Shown one piece after another: positions 23,543 through 33,107 of a stretch of DNA of 64,000 bases. The stretch is from Aequorivita xiaoshiensis (GTDB taxonomy: Bacteria; Bacteroidota; Bacteroidia; Flavobacteriales; Flavobacteriaceae). Position 1 is the first letter of the stretch, and each line of letters opens with the position of its first letter. The notes beneath the pieces were generated by a model. It ran no database searches, was not told the DNA's origin, and saw only the letters and a program-made list of their open reading frames with translations. Made by a program: the position numbers and the translations under genes. Where the stretch lies: NCBI RefSeq assembly GCF_022008395.1, contig NZ_JAIRBB010000007.1, forward strand, positions 1-64,000, read 5' to 3'.

Positions 23543-25747
23543 TTATTCTCTGGTAACTTTGTCAATTCCATTAATCTTTTTAATGCTATCCATTAAGTTG
23601 TTAAGGATGGTTCTGTTTTTAACAATAACAATAATTTTCCCTGTGAAAACTCCATCGTCACTATCAAAGTGAACACTCTTCATATCGATATTAAGGTTGT
23701 TTGAAATTACCTTGGTAACGTCGTTTACAAGTCCAATTGTATCTATTCCGCTAATATTGAGAATTGCTTTAAATTCACGCTGCGTAGAATCTACCCATTT
23801 AGCAGGCATAATTCTGTAACTGTAATTACTTTGTAATTGTAATGCATTGGGGCAGTTAGTTTTATGAACCTTTATCCCATCGGCTACAGTAACGAATCCA
23901 AAAACATCATCCCCAGGAATTGGGTTGCAACAATTAGCAATTTTGTAATCTAGCTTGTCTTCGCTTTTCCCAAACACCAGCTGATCAAATTTTTCAGTAA
24001 TTTCTTCTTTGTGGATATCTTCTGGCTTGTCTGGCTTTCTGATTTTATTTTTAAAGAAACTGATAAAGGCATTACTTCTGGATGAAGCAAAATCTTTCAA
24101 CTTTTGGTTGTCGATAATTCCTGCTCCTACACGGTAATACAAATCGAGGCTGGTTTTTACTTTAAAAAACACAACCATTTGATTGATGGTGTTTTCGTCA
24201 AGATTTATTTTTAATGATTTTAATTTCCGCGTTAAAATTTCTTTTCCTTCAGCGGCAATTTGTTTCTTTTCCTCTTTTAAAGAAGATTTAATTTTTGATC
24301 GCGCACGACCAGTAGTTGCATAGTTTAACCAGTTGGCTGTTGGTTTTGCGTTATCAGATGTAATTATTTCAACTTGATCTCCGCTTTTTAATTGATGACT
24401 TAAGGGAACTAGATTTCCATTCACTTTTGTTCCACGAGTATGCATCCCGATTTCAGTGTGTATATGAAAAGAAAAATCTAAAGCCGTTGCTCCTTTTGGA
24501 AGGGAGTATAAGTCTCCTTTTGGTGTGAAAACAAAAATCTCTTTTGCGTACAGGTTTAGTTTGAATTCTTCAACAAAATCTACAGCGCTTATTTCTGAAT
24601 TTTCTAAAGTATCCTGTAATTTATTGAGCCAATTCTCTAAACCACCATCATCTTTCTCTTTATTTTTGTATTTGTAATGAGCGGCAAAACCTTTTTCGGC
24701 AATTTCATTCATTCGCTCACTTCTAATTTGCACTTCTACCCAACGCCCTTTAGGCCCCATCACGGTAATGTGAAGGGCTTCGTATCCTGTTGATTTAGGT
24801 GAGGAAATCCAATCGCGCAAACGTATTGGGTTAGGACGGAAATGATCAGTAACTATAGAATATATCTTCCAGGCTAAAAACTTTTCGTTTTCAGGTTTAC
24901 TCTTGTAGATAATACGAACTGCAAACTTATCGTAAACCTCATCAAAAGATACGTTTTGAGCCAGCATTTTCCTGCGAATAGAGAAAATAGATTTTGGACG
25001 ACCCTTAATGTCGTATTCTAATTCTTCAGCATCTAAGGAGTTTTTTATAACATTGTTAAAAGCATTGATATAAGCATCTTGCTCTTCTTTACTTTCTTTA
25101 ATTCGGCTTAAAATATCGGCGTAAACATCGGGTTCAGTAAACTTCAGACCTAAATCTTCAAGTTCTGTTTTAATATTATAGAGTCCGATACGATGTGCAA
25201 GGGGCGCGTATATATATAGTGTTTCGGAAGCAATTTTACGCTGTTTATGCGGCGGCATGCTATCCATGGTTTGCATATTATGAAGCCTATCGGCAATTTT
25301 AATGATGATTACCCTAATGTCTTCATTTAGAGTAAGCAACATTTTACGGAAGTTTTCTGCTTGCATAGAAACATCTTCCGAAAGTGATATGTGGGCAATT
25401 TTTGTAAGTCCATCTACAATGCGAGCAACCACTTTGCCGAACATTTTTTCTATATCCTCTACAGTGTACTTTGTGTCTTCCACAACATCGTGCAAAAGTG
25501 CGGCTGCGATAGAGGTGGCATCTAAACCAATCTCCGAAGCAACAATTTTTGCAACTGCAATAGGATGAAAAATATAAGCCTCACCGCTTTTACGGCGTTG
25601 CTCTTTATGTGCATCTACAGCAAGGTCGAAAGCACTGCGAATCAATTTTTTATCTTCCTTGCTTAAGGTGCGATAACTGATTTTTAGCAACTCTTTATAC
25701 TGCTTTGCAATTTCTTTTTTTTCTTCTTCTATGTCTGCTTCTGTCAT
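23543..25747 (-). CDS. Bifunctional (p)ppGpp synthetase/hydrolase (RelA/SpoT)
   Basis: 734 residues with the full domain set in order: HD hydrolase (about 45-200, with HPIAVAKI and LLHDVVEDTKY), synthetase (about 240-355, with KGRPKSIFSIRRKM and STGYEALHITV), TGS (about 395-455, VFTPKGDLYSLPKGATALDFSFHIH), a helical and Cys-rich region (IANCCNPIPGDDVFGFV), and a C-terminal ACT domain (from about 655). The intact HD residues imply that it can also hydrolyse the alarmone. It controls the stringent response. It stands alone between the Fur and recG genes. Confidence 0.93.
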   Translation of the reverse strand: MTEADIEEEKKEIAKQYKELLKISYRTLSKEDKKLIRSAFDLAVDAHKEQRRKSGEAYIFHPIAVAKIVASEIGLDATSIAAALLHDVVEDTKYTVEDIEKMFGKVVARIVDGLTKIAHISLSEDVSMQAENFRKMLLTLNEDIRVIIIKIADRLHNMQTMDSMPPHKQRKIASETLYIYAPLAHRIGLYNIKTELEDLGLKFTEPDVYADILSRIKESKEEQDAYINAFNNVIKNSLDAEELEYDIKGRPKSIFSIRRKMLAQNVSFDEVYDKFAVRIIYKSKPENEKFLAWKIYSIVTDHFRPNPIRLRDWISSPKSTGYEALHITVMGPKGRWVEVQIRSERMNEIAEKGFAAHYKYKNKEKDDGGLENWLNKLQDTLENSEISAVDFVEEFKLNLYAKEIFVFTPKGDLYSLPKGATALDFSFHIHTEIGMHTRGTKVNGNLVPLSHQLKSGDQVEIITSDNAKPTANWLNYATTGRARSKIKSSLKEEKKQIAAEGKEILTRKLKSLKINLDENTINQMVVFFKVKTSLDLYYRVGAGIIDNQKLKDFASSRSNAFISFFKNKIRKPDKPEDIHKEEITEKFDQLVFGKSEDKLDYKIANCCNPIPGDDVFGFVTVADGIKVHKTNCPNALQLQSNYSYRIMPAKWVDSTQREFKAILNISGIDTIGLVNDVTKVISNNLNIDMKSVHFDSDDGVFTGKIIVIVKNRTILNNLMDSIKKINGIDKVTRE

Positions 25748-25988
25748 ACATCTAAAAGTATTGAAAAGTATTTAAACGGGCAAAAAAAATAAGAGGTTGA
25801 AATGATTATAATTTGAGGATTAGTTTCAATAAAATTCGTGAATATTAAATTGTAATTTTTTTCAAAATTACCCTTTAAACTAAACTTAACAATACTTAAA
25901 ACAAGGAGCCACTCAATTTTGTGTGGCTCTGAATTTAAGATAATCTAACTTCTTAGTTCTCAAGAACCTTTATTGAAGTTGCCATATT

Positions 25989-28094
25989 TTATGATATGTA
26001 ATTCCAAATATTTCGATACTTTACTAGTTGGGCATAGGTGTTTTTAATGGGTCTGTTTTCGTCTGAGGCGAGATTTGGATCTGATTTCAGAGTTTGTAAA
26101 GCGTAACTGCGTGCTATTTTTAAAATTTCGGAGTCTTTTACAATATCTGCGATTCGAAGATTTAAAACGCCACTTTGTTGTGTTCCCATCATATCTCCTG
26201 GACCGCGAAGCTTTAAATCTACTTCGGCTATTTCAAATCCATCGCTGGTGCGAACCATAGTTTCGAGTCTTGTCTTAGCGTCGGAAGAGAGTTTATGGCC
26301 TGTCATTAATATGCAGTAACTCTGTTCGGCTCCTCGGCCTACACGACCTCTTAATTGGTGTAACTGCGAAAGTCCAAAGCGTTCTGCACTTTCAATAATC
26401 ATTACGCTGGCATTTGGAACGTTTACACCAACTTCAATAACAGTGGTGGCAACCATGATTTGAGTTTCACCTTTAACAAAACGATTCATTTCATAATCCT
26501 TATCTGCCGGTTTCATTTGTCCGTGTACAATAGAAATTTGATATTCGGGCATAGGAAACTCACGAGAAATACTTTCGTACCCGTCCATCAAATCTTTGTA
26601 ATCCATGCTCTCACTTTCTTGTATTAAAGGGTACACAATATACACCTGTCTGCCCTTTGAAATTTCCTCTTTTATAAAGTGAAAAACCTTCAGTCTATTT
26701 GCGTCAAAACGATGGACAGTTTTTATGTTTTTTCTACCGGGTGGAAGCTCATCAATTATACTAATATCTAGGTCGCCATAAACGCTCATTGCAAGAGTGC
26801 GTGGAATAGGGGTGGCGGTCATTACAAGTATGTGTGGAGGGTACTCGTTTTTATGCCATAATTTACTTCGCTGTTCAACTCCAAAACGATGTTGTTCATC
26901 TACAATTGCAAGGCCTAAATTTTTAAACCTTACCTTATCTTCGAGAAGCGCATGGGTGCCAATTAAGATGTCTATTTCTCCATTTTCAAGTTTTTCGTGG
27001 ATCTCCCTCCTCTTTGAAGCTTTAGTTGAACCTGTAAGCAATTCGATACTGGTATTCAGCTCTTTACATAATTCAACTAATCCTTGAAAATGTTGAACTG
27101 ACAAAATTTCAGTTGGAGCCATTAGGCACGCTTGAAAACCATTGTCAAGTGCCATTAACATTGACATTAGCGCAACTATAGTCTTCCCAGAACCTACATC
27201 TCCTTGTAACAGACGGTTCATTTGTGCATTGCTGCCTAAATCGTTGCGAATTTCTTTAATAACTCGCTTCTGTGCATTAGTTAATTCGAAGGGTAAATGT
27301 TCGTTAAAAAAGGTGTTGAAATTCTCACCAATTTTATCAAAAGTATAGCCTTTAATTTTGGATTTATGTACAAGATTTTTTCGTACCAATTGAAGTTGAA
27401 TATAAAATAATTCTTCAAACTTTAATCGATATTGGGCCCGTGCTAAATGTGCCTGACTTTTTGGAAAATGTACGTTTAAGAGTGCGTCCTTTTTTGACAC
27501 TAATTTCAGTTGTTCTAAAAGGGGTTTTGAGAGGGTTTCAAAGAAGGCATTTTTACTCTCTAAAAACAGCTGTTGCATCAGTCCATTTATCACCTTATTT
27601 GTGATCCCGCTATTACTTAATTTCTCGGTAGAAGGATAAACAGGTTGCATGGCAGAACGAATACTTTTTTCGTGTATTTCGAGCAATTCCATTTCTGGAT
27701 GCGGCATAGAAAAGTTTCCATTAAAAAAATTCGTTTTACCAAAGATTACGTAAGGAACATTGATTTTTATATTCTCTCTAATCCACTTTACTCCTCTAAA
27801 CCAAACCAACTCCATTTGTCCAGTTTCATCTCTAAAAGTGGCAACTAGTCTTTTTCCTCGTTTTTGCTCTACTGTTTTTATATGTGTTATTTTCCCAACT
27901 ATCTGTACTTCTGCATTGGTTTGCTGTAATTGGGAGATTTTATAGTATTGTGTTCTGTCTAAATATCTATTGGGGAAAAGATTTAGCAAATCCTGAAATG
28001 TATGCACCCCTAGCTCTTTTTTGAGTAAAGTAGCACGATTAGGTCCAACGCCTTTTAAGTAATCTATAGGGGTTTGCAAGAAATTTGCATTCAT
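25989..28094 (-). CDS. recG: ATP-dependent DNA helicase RecG
   Basis: 701 residues from ATG 28094; a GTG three codons upstream is the other possible start. RecG remodels stalled replication forks and Holliday junctions. The N-terminal wedge and OB domain (about 1-240, with DYLKGVGPNRATLLKKELG) is followed by helicase motifs: Walker A GDVGSGKT, DEQHR in place of DEAD (IVDEQHRFGVEQR), TATPIPRTLA, and VGVNVPNASVMIIESAERFGLSQLHQLRGRVGRG. All are intact. The gene is monocistronic and has no obvious strong terminator; a weak hairpin (GAGCCAC/GTGGCTC) lies at 25906-25929. Confidence 0.96.
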   Translation of the reverse strand: MNANFLQTPIDYLKGVGPNRATLLKKELGVHTFQDLLNLFPNRYLDRTQYYKISQLQQTNAEVQIVGKITHIKTVEQKRGKRLVATFRDETGQMELVWFRGVKWIRENIKINVPYVIFGKTNFFNGNFSMPHPEMELLEIHEKSIRSAMQPVYPSTEKLSNSGITNKVINGLMQQLFLESKNAFFETLSKPLLEQLKLVSKKDALLNVHFPKSQAHLARAQYRLKFEELFYIQLQLVRKNLVHKSKIKGYTFDKIGENFNTFFNEHLPFELTNAQKRVIKEIRNDLGSNAQMNRLLQGDVGSGKTIVALMSMLMALDNGFQACLMAPTEILSVQHFQGLVELCKELNTSIELLTGSTKASKRREIHEKLENGEIDILIGTHALLEDKVRFKNLGLAIVDEQHRFGVEQRSKLWHKNEYPPHILVMTATPIPRTLAMSVYGDLDISIIDELPPGRKNIKTVHRFDANRLKVFHFIKEEISKGRQVYIVYPLIQESESMDYKDLMDGYESISREFPMPEYQISIVHGQMKPADKDYEMNRFVKGETQIMVATTVIEVGVNVPNASVMIIESAERFGLSQLHQLRGRVGRGAEQSYCILMTGHKLSSDAKTRLETMVRTSDGFEIAEVDLKLRGPGDMMGTQQSGVLNLRIADIVKDSEILKIARSYALQTLKSDPNLASDENRPIKNTYAQLVKYRNIWNYIS

Positions 28095-28279
28095 AAAGCT
28101 CACTTGATATTATTGAGTAAAACTAAATTAAAATTAAGTTTTGAAAGCTATTATTATATATTTGTTGCTATATTTCAGCTAATTTAAACAATCTATTTAA
28201 TCAAATACTCTAGAAATTATCATAAACAACTTAGGAAGAATGATTGAGTACTTCATCTTCCCTTAAAACCAATTAATCA

Positions 28280-29851
28280 ATGAAAAAATTCTACATTTTA
28301 TTTCTCTTGACTATTGCAATGCAGGTTTCAGCATTTGCACAATCTACATTAGAGCTTTCTACGAGGCTTACGGAGGATTATCCTTTGGAGATGCCTACGT
28401 TAAGAGCGTATCCTATTTATCTAAATGCTGAAGTAGAAGAACCAGATAGCGTTACTGAAGTAACCTTAACTATTAATGGTGAAGAGTTTCCTGCTGATAT
28501 AGAAACTGGATTTTATTACTATTTATGGGAGCCTAGTAGTTATGGGAATCACGAAATTGTGATGACGGCAAAAACTGCTCAAGGTGAAGAAACAACTTTA
28601 ACTCGTAATATTACTGTTACAAATTCAGTAAATTCACAAGTGGTAAGAAGTTTAGAGGATGTAGTAATTGAGTTTACAGGACAAAATGATAGATGGTACT
28701 ATGGAACGCATACTTTTCCACAGTTTGTAGGTGCTTACAACGATATAAATGCTATTTTAGAGGTAGAGTGCCCTAGTATTCCAGGTGGATGTGACGATTG
28801 GGATAGATTGGCTTACATAGATATTAAAGCACCAGACGGTAATTGGATTCAACTTATTCGATATATTACTCCGTATCGCGTAGCGTGCAACCACGAACTT
28901 AACGTTACAGATTATATGTCGTTACTTCAAGGTGAAGTAGAAATTCGTGTATTTATTGATACTTGGGGAACAGGTGGATGGCAACTTACTCTAGACGCTG
29001 AATATACAGCAGGTACGCCTCAATACGCTTACAGCAATGTAGTAGAGGTGTGGGACGATGCCTATTCTTTTGGTGATCCGGCAAACTTGCAACCTGTAGA
29101 AACTTTTAATGTAGAAATTCCTGAAGGAGTTCAATCTTCACATTTAAGAGTTTCTAATACTGGACACGGTTGGGGAGGAAACAATACTTCCAATGCTGCA
29201 GAGTTTTTTAATGCTACGCATTATTTTGATATAAATGGAGAGCAAACTTTCACACAGAACCTTTGGAATGCTTGTAACCCAAACCCTGATGGCTGTACAG
29301 GGCAACAAGGAACTTGGAGTTATCCTCGTGCTGGATGGTGTCCAGGGGCAATTGCACCACCAGATATTTATGATTTAACTTCTTATGTTGGTAGTTCTTT
29401 CAATTTGGATTACCGTTTTCACCCCACATATCAAGATTACTGCCATCCTAATAATCCAGACTGTGTTTCAGGACAAACTTGTGCAGATTGTAACGATGGG
29501 TATAATCCACATTACTACGTAGATACCCATATTATAAATATGAGTAACCACCCGATGGTTTATGGAAATACTTTGGGAATCAATGCTGTAGATAATACTC
29601 AAATTTACGATGTGAGTGTTTATCCAAACCCATCTAAAGGTGTATTTCAAATTAATACTTCCTACCCAGAATCAACTACAAGATTAACGGTAAATACAAT
29701 AGAGGGGAAAACAGTAAAAGCGTATTATTTTGAAACCCTTGCAGCACTTAAAAACTTTACGTTTGACGTTACGAGTCTTTCGAGTGGAGTTTATTTCATA
29801 AATCTTGAAAATAGTTACGGAACAGGAGTGAAAAGAATTATTTTAGAATAG
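28280..29851 (+). CDS. Secreted PNGase F-like peptide:N-glycosidase with T9SS sorting domain
   Basis: 523 residues: signal peptide (MKKFYILFLLTIAMQVSAFAQ), an N-terminal beta domain (about 22-115), two PNGase F domains (about 120-430) and a type A T9SS C-terminal domain (about 445-523, VYPNPSKGVFQI ... SGVYFINL ... KRIILE). Family landmarks are present: CDDWDR (171-176), ITPY, GHGWGG, AAEF and RAGWCPG. By alignment from memory with the Elizabethkingia enzyme, D175 matches catalytic D60 and E308 matches E206, but the E118 position is D227 (FIDTW for YTETW). The family releases N-glycans from glycoproteins by cleaving the Asn-GlcNAc amide bond. The protein should be exported and anchored or released at the cell surface. 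Confidence 0.85.
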   Translation: MKKFYILFLLTIAMQVSAFAQSTLELSTRLTEDYPLEMPTLRAYPIYLNAEVEEPDSVTEVTLTINGEEFPADIETGFYYYLWEPSSYGNHEIVMTAKTAQGEETTLTRNITVTNSVNSQVVRSLEDVVIEFTGQNDRWYYGTHTFPQFVGAYNDINAILEVECPSIPGGCDDWDRLAYIDIKAPDGNWIQLIRYITPYRVACNHELNVTDYMSLLQGEVEIRVFIDTWGTGGWQLTLDAEYTAGTPQYAYSNVVEVWDDAYSFGDPANLQPVETFNVEIPEGVQSSHLRVSNTGHGWGGNNTSNAAEFFNATHYFDINGEQTFTQNLWNACNPNPDGCTGQQGTWSYPRAGWCPGAIAPPDIYDLTSYVGSSFNLDYRFHPTYQDYCHPNNPDCVSGQTCADCNDGYNPHYYVDTHIINMSNHPMVYGNTLGINAVDNTQIYDVSVYPNPSKGVFQINTSYPESTTRLTVNTIEGKTVKAYYFETLAALKNFTFDVTSLSSGVYFINLENSYGTGVKRIILE

Positions 29852-29872
29852 AATTTTAATTCTCAGACTTAT

Positions 29873-29909
29873 AAAAAGGTTATTTTTGGAGATCAAAAAT
29901 AACCTTTTT
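29873..29909 (+). terminator. Intrinsic terminator after the PNGase F-like gene
   Basis: AAAAAGGTTATTTTTG (29873-29888) pairs with CAAAAATAACCTTTTT (29894-29909), a 16-bp stem with a 5-nt loop and a T tract. It reaches to 2 nt before the first possible start codon of the peptidase gene that follows. Confidence 0.85.
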
Positions 29910-29911
29910 TT

Positions 29912-32008
29912 ATGCTTTATTTTTTGAATCTTAACACCGTCAATTTCTCAAAAAGATTTTTGTTTTTACTATTTTTTGGGATTGCAGCTACCTTAAGGTT
30001 GCAAGCACAGCAGACGGATATTGTGGATTTCTTGAAGATTGATGCTTTAATTGAAGCAGATGCTGTTACCAAAAAAGTATCGGGGAAATTAACAACGACG
30101 TTTAAAATCTTAAAGGAAACAGATTCCATTTTTATGGATGCTGTAAATATTCAAATTAATGAGGTTGTAACTAAAGAATTCAAAATAACATCTACTGAGA
30201 AGAACGTTTGGTTTGTTGGTAATTTTAAAAAAGGAAATACTTACATAGCAGATTTCTATTATGAGATGAGACCCAGACAAACTCTTTATTTTTTTGGGAA
30301 TGAGGTTTGGACACAAGGTCAAGGGAAATACACTTCGCATTGGTTACCTAGTATAGACAATGTAAACGATAAAATTGAATTCGATTTAAAGATTAAAGCT
30401 CCTAAAAACAAAACTGTAATTGCAAATGGTGAATTGATAGAAATTGATGCTTCAGAAAATCGAAATAGCTGGAGGTTTGATATGAAAGATCCAATGTCTA
30501 GCTATTTGGTGGCCTTCGCAATTGGAGATTACGATAAGTTGGAGCTAGTTTCAGATTCTGGAATTCCAATTGAATTGTACTATAAACCAAACGACTCACT
30601 AAAAGTTGAACCCACATATCGATACAGCAAAAAAATATTCGACTTTCTTGAAAATGAAATAGGGGTATCATATCCTTGGCAAAACTACAAACAAGTTCCT
30701 GTACGAGATTTTTTATATGCGGGCATGGAAAACACCACTGCTACATTTTTTTCAGAAGCATTTATTGTTGATGATATTGGGTTTGCCGATAGAAATTATG
30801 TAAACGTTAACGCTCACGAATTGGCACATCAATGGTTTGGCAACTTAGTTACCGCAACGGCAGATAAACATCATTGGTTACAGGAAGGTTTTGCAACTTA
30901 TTACGCGCTGTTAGCAGAAAAGGCGGTTTTTGGCGATGATTATTATTACTGGCAATTGTATCAAACTGCCGAACAATTAAAGGCAATGAGTGATGAGGGT
31001 AAGGGGGAATCGCTATTAAACCCAGAGGCAAGTTCACTTACTTTTTATCAAAAAGGTGCGTGGGCATTACATATTTTACGCGAACGAATAGGGGATGAAC
31101 CCTTTAAACTTGCCGTAAAAAACTTTCTCAAAAAACATAAATTTAGAAATGTAGCTACCGAAGATTTTTTGAATGAAGTGAAAATGGTTTCTGATGTTGA
31201 TATTTCGGCATTCGAAGCGGACTGGCTACAACAAACAGCTTTTCAAAGTGAAGATGCGTACCAAGCTTTACTTAAGTCTCCTTTTATAAAAAAGTTTTTT
31301 GAAGTTTCTGCATTACGAGTAATGCCCTTGCCGGAGAAGAAAAATCAGTTGAGAACCGCACTTACATTTCCGAACGATTTTATTGGGCAAGAAGCTGTTT
31401 ATCAGCTGCAAGGTGAACCTATTTCAAAAACGGTTCAACTTTATAAAAGAGCTTTTGAAAGCAATAACATTTATGTGAGACAAGCAATTGCACTATCGTT
31501 ACAAACCATTCCAAATGAACTTCAAAAGGAGTATGAAGGACTTTTAAATGATGATTCATATGTAACCAGAGAGGCTGCTTTATATCAATTATGGATACAG
31601 TATCCAGACAGAAGAAAAGAATATTTAAATAGAACGAAAGGCGTAATTGGATTTCAGAATAAAAATGTACGCCAATTATGGCTAGCTTTAGCCATACTAA
31701 CGGAGGGGTATACTACTTCTGAAAAACTAAATTATTTAAATGAGTTGAAGAGCTATAGTGCTTCAGTCTATAGTTTTGAAATTCGCCAAAAAGCCTTTGA
31801 ATACATTAATGAATTACAACTTTGGGATATTGCAACGCTCGAAAATTTGGTTGAAGCTTGTGTTCATCCCGCTTGGCGCTTTTCAAAAGCTTCAAAAATG
31901 TTGATGAAAACTATCGTGGAAAGCAAATCGTTTAATAACGAATTAAAAAGTATAGAAGCAAATATCTCCAAAGAAGCTGCTGAATACTTGAAAACATTAA
32001 AAATATAA
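29912..32008 (+). CDS. M1 family metallopeptidase (aminopeptidase)
   Basis: 698 residues with an N-terminal signal (SKRFLFLLFFGIAATLRLQAQ). The peptidase domain carries AGMENT (270-275, the exopeptidase motif) and the zinc site HELAH (302-306) with the third ligand E325 in HWLQEGFATYYA. A catalytic Tyr is expected in the later YQKGAWALHILR segment. A C-terminal HEAT-like helical part follows. The enzyme removes N-terminal amino acids from peptides in the periplasm or at the surface. The ATG lies right at the foot of a terminator hairpin, so a separate promoter must exist inside or after it. The patatin gene starts one base after its stop. Confidence 0.93.
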   Translation: MLYFLNLNTVNFSKRFLFLLFFGIAATLRLQAQQTDIVDFLKIDALIEADAVTKKVSGKLTTTFKILKETDSIFMDAVNIQINEVVTKEFKITSTEKNVWFVGNFKKGNTYIADFYYEMRPRQTLYFFGNEVWTQGQGKYTSHWLPSIDNVNDKIEFDLKIKAPKNKTVIANGELIEIDASENRNSWRFDMKDPMSSYLVAFAIGDYDKLELVSDSGIPIELYYKPNDSLKVEPTYRYSKKIFDFLENEIGVSYPWQNYKQVPVRDFLYAGMENTTATFFSEAFIVDDIGFADRNYVNVNAHELAHQWFGNLVTATADKHHWLQEGFATYYALLAEKAVFGDDYYYWQLYQTAEQLKAMSDEGKGESLLNPEASSLTFYQKGAWALHILRERIGDEPFKLAVKNFLKKHKFRNVATEDFLNEVKMVSDVDISAFEADWLQQTAFQSEDAYQALLKSPFIKKFFEVSALRVMPLPEKKNQLRTALTFPNDFIGQEAVYQLQGEPISKTVQLYKRAFESNNIYVRQAIALSLQTIPNELQKEYEGLLNDDSYVTREAALYQLWIQYPDRRKEYLNRTKGVIGFQNKNVRQLWLALAILTEGYTTSEKLNYLNELKSYSASVYSFEIRQKAFEYINELQLWDIATLENLVEACVHPAWRFSKASKMLMKTIVESKSFNNELKSIEANISKEAAEYLKTLKI

Positions 32009-32009
32009 A

Positions 32010-32924
32010 ATGAGAGCATTAGTTATTTCGGGAGGAGGAAGTAAAGGAGCATTTGCTGGAGGTGTTGCACAATACCTTATGGACGAACTTCACCAAGAAT
32101 ACGAACTTTTTGTCGGAACCTCTACCGGTAGCCTGCTAATTTCACATTTAGCATTAAATAAAGTAGATAAAATTAGAGATGTTTTTACTTCTGTTAATCA
32201 AAATAGCATCTTTAATAGTTGCCCGTTTATCATAAAAAAAGACAAAATAGGAGGAAAGCAGATAGCTATAGATCATTATACGGTTTTAAAAAATTTTATA
32301 AAAGGAAAGAAAACTTTTGGAGAAAGTTTAAATCTGCGTAAGCTTATAGAAAAGACTTTTACCGAAGATGAGTTTGACATATTGAAAGCTTCATCTAAAG
32401 ATGTGGTTGTTACTGTTTCTAACCTTTCACTTAATCAGGTTGAATATAAGTCTATATACGATTTCGGTTACAAAGATTTTCTGGATTGGATTTGGATTTC
32501 TTCAAACTTCACACCTTTTATGAGTCTTGCAAAAAAGAATGGTTGTGAATATGCAGATGGTGGTTTTGGGAGTATGGTGCCTATTGAAGAAGCCATAAAC
32601 CGAGGTGCTAAAACTATAGATGTTATAATTCTTGAAACCGAGGTCACCTACTATAACCGATTACCTTCAAAGAATGTCTTTTCACTTCTTACCAACATGC
32701 ACACATTTATGGCCGATAGAATTGAAAAACAAAACATCCGCATAGGGAAGTTTGTAGCTGCTAATAAAGGGGTGATTATTAATATTTATTACACGCCTAC
32801 TGTGCTAACAACTAACTCCTTAATCTTCGAAAAAGACAAAATGACCAGCTGGTGGGAACACGGCTACGAGTACGCTCATCACAAAAATGAAGCATTAAGT
32901 GAGCTCCGTACCAAAGACAATTAA
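32010..32924 (+). CDS. Patatin-like phospholipase
   Basis: 304 residues without signal peptide. Oxyanion loop SGGGSKGAF (7-15), nucleophile elbow GTSTG (36-40, Ser38), and the catalytic Asp in YADGGFG are all present, so the Ser-Asp dyad is intact. The family hydrolyses acyl esters of phospholipids or other lipids; the natural substrate here is unknown. It begins one base after the stop of the M1 peptidase, which implies a common transcript and translational coupling. Confidence 0.92.
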   Translation: MRALVISGGGSKGAFAGGVAQYLMDELHQEYELFVGTSTGSLLISHLALNKVDKIRDVFTSVNQNSIFNSCPFIIKKDKIGGKQIAIDHYTVLKNFIKGKKTFGESLNLRKLIEKTFTEDEFDILKASSKDVVVTVSNLSLNQVEYKSIYDFGYKDFLDWIWISSNFTPFMSLAKKNGCEYADGGFGSMVPIEEAINRGAKTIDVIILETEVTYYNRLPSKNVFSLLTNMHTFMADRIEKQNIRIGKFVAANKGVIINIYYTPTVLTTNSLIFEKDKMTSWWEHGYEYAHHKNEALSELRTKDN

Positions 32925-32965
32925 GCATTAAATAGTCTTCCTTTTCAAAAAATTCAACATATACT

Positions 32966-33003
32966 GGGGGAAACCCCCTAATCTTTAAGTGTATTCCCCA
33001 ATT
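32966..33003. promoter_or_regulatory. GC-rich hairpin and CCCC half-site upstream of the signalling operon
   Basis: GGGGGAAACCCCC (32966-32978) is a short palindrome, followed by TAATCTTTAAGTG and ATTCCCC (32994-33000). The string AAACCCCCTAA (32971-32981) recurs on the minus strand before the other kinase gene (55970-55960). In such AT-rich DNA this is a plausible regulator-binding site, but nothing shows what binds. Confidence 0.35.
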
Positions 33004-33107
33004 TTTATGGTTAATGCAATGTTAGTTGGTTATAAATCAATATAATTGAGTTATATTCACTAATCGTATTAAAATCGTCTATTTACATAACCATAACCAA
33101 ATTTATT

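Noticed and set aside
25906-25929. Terminator hairpin GAGCCAC/GTGGCTC after recG
   Set aside because: The stem is only 7 bp and no T tract follows on either strand; kept only as a remark in the recG entry.
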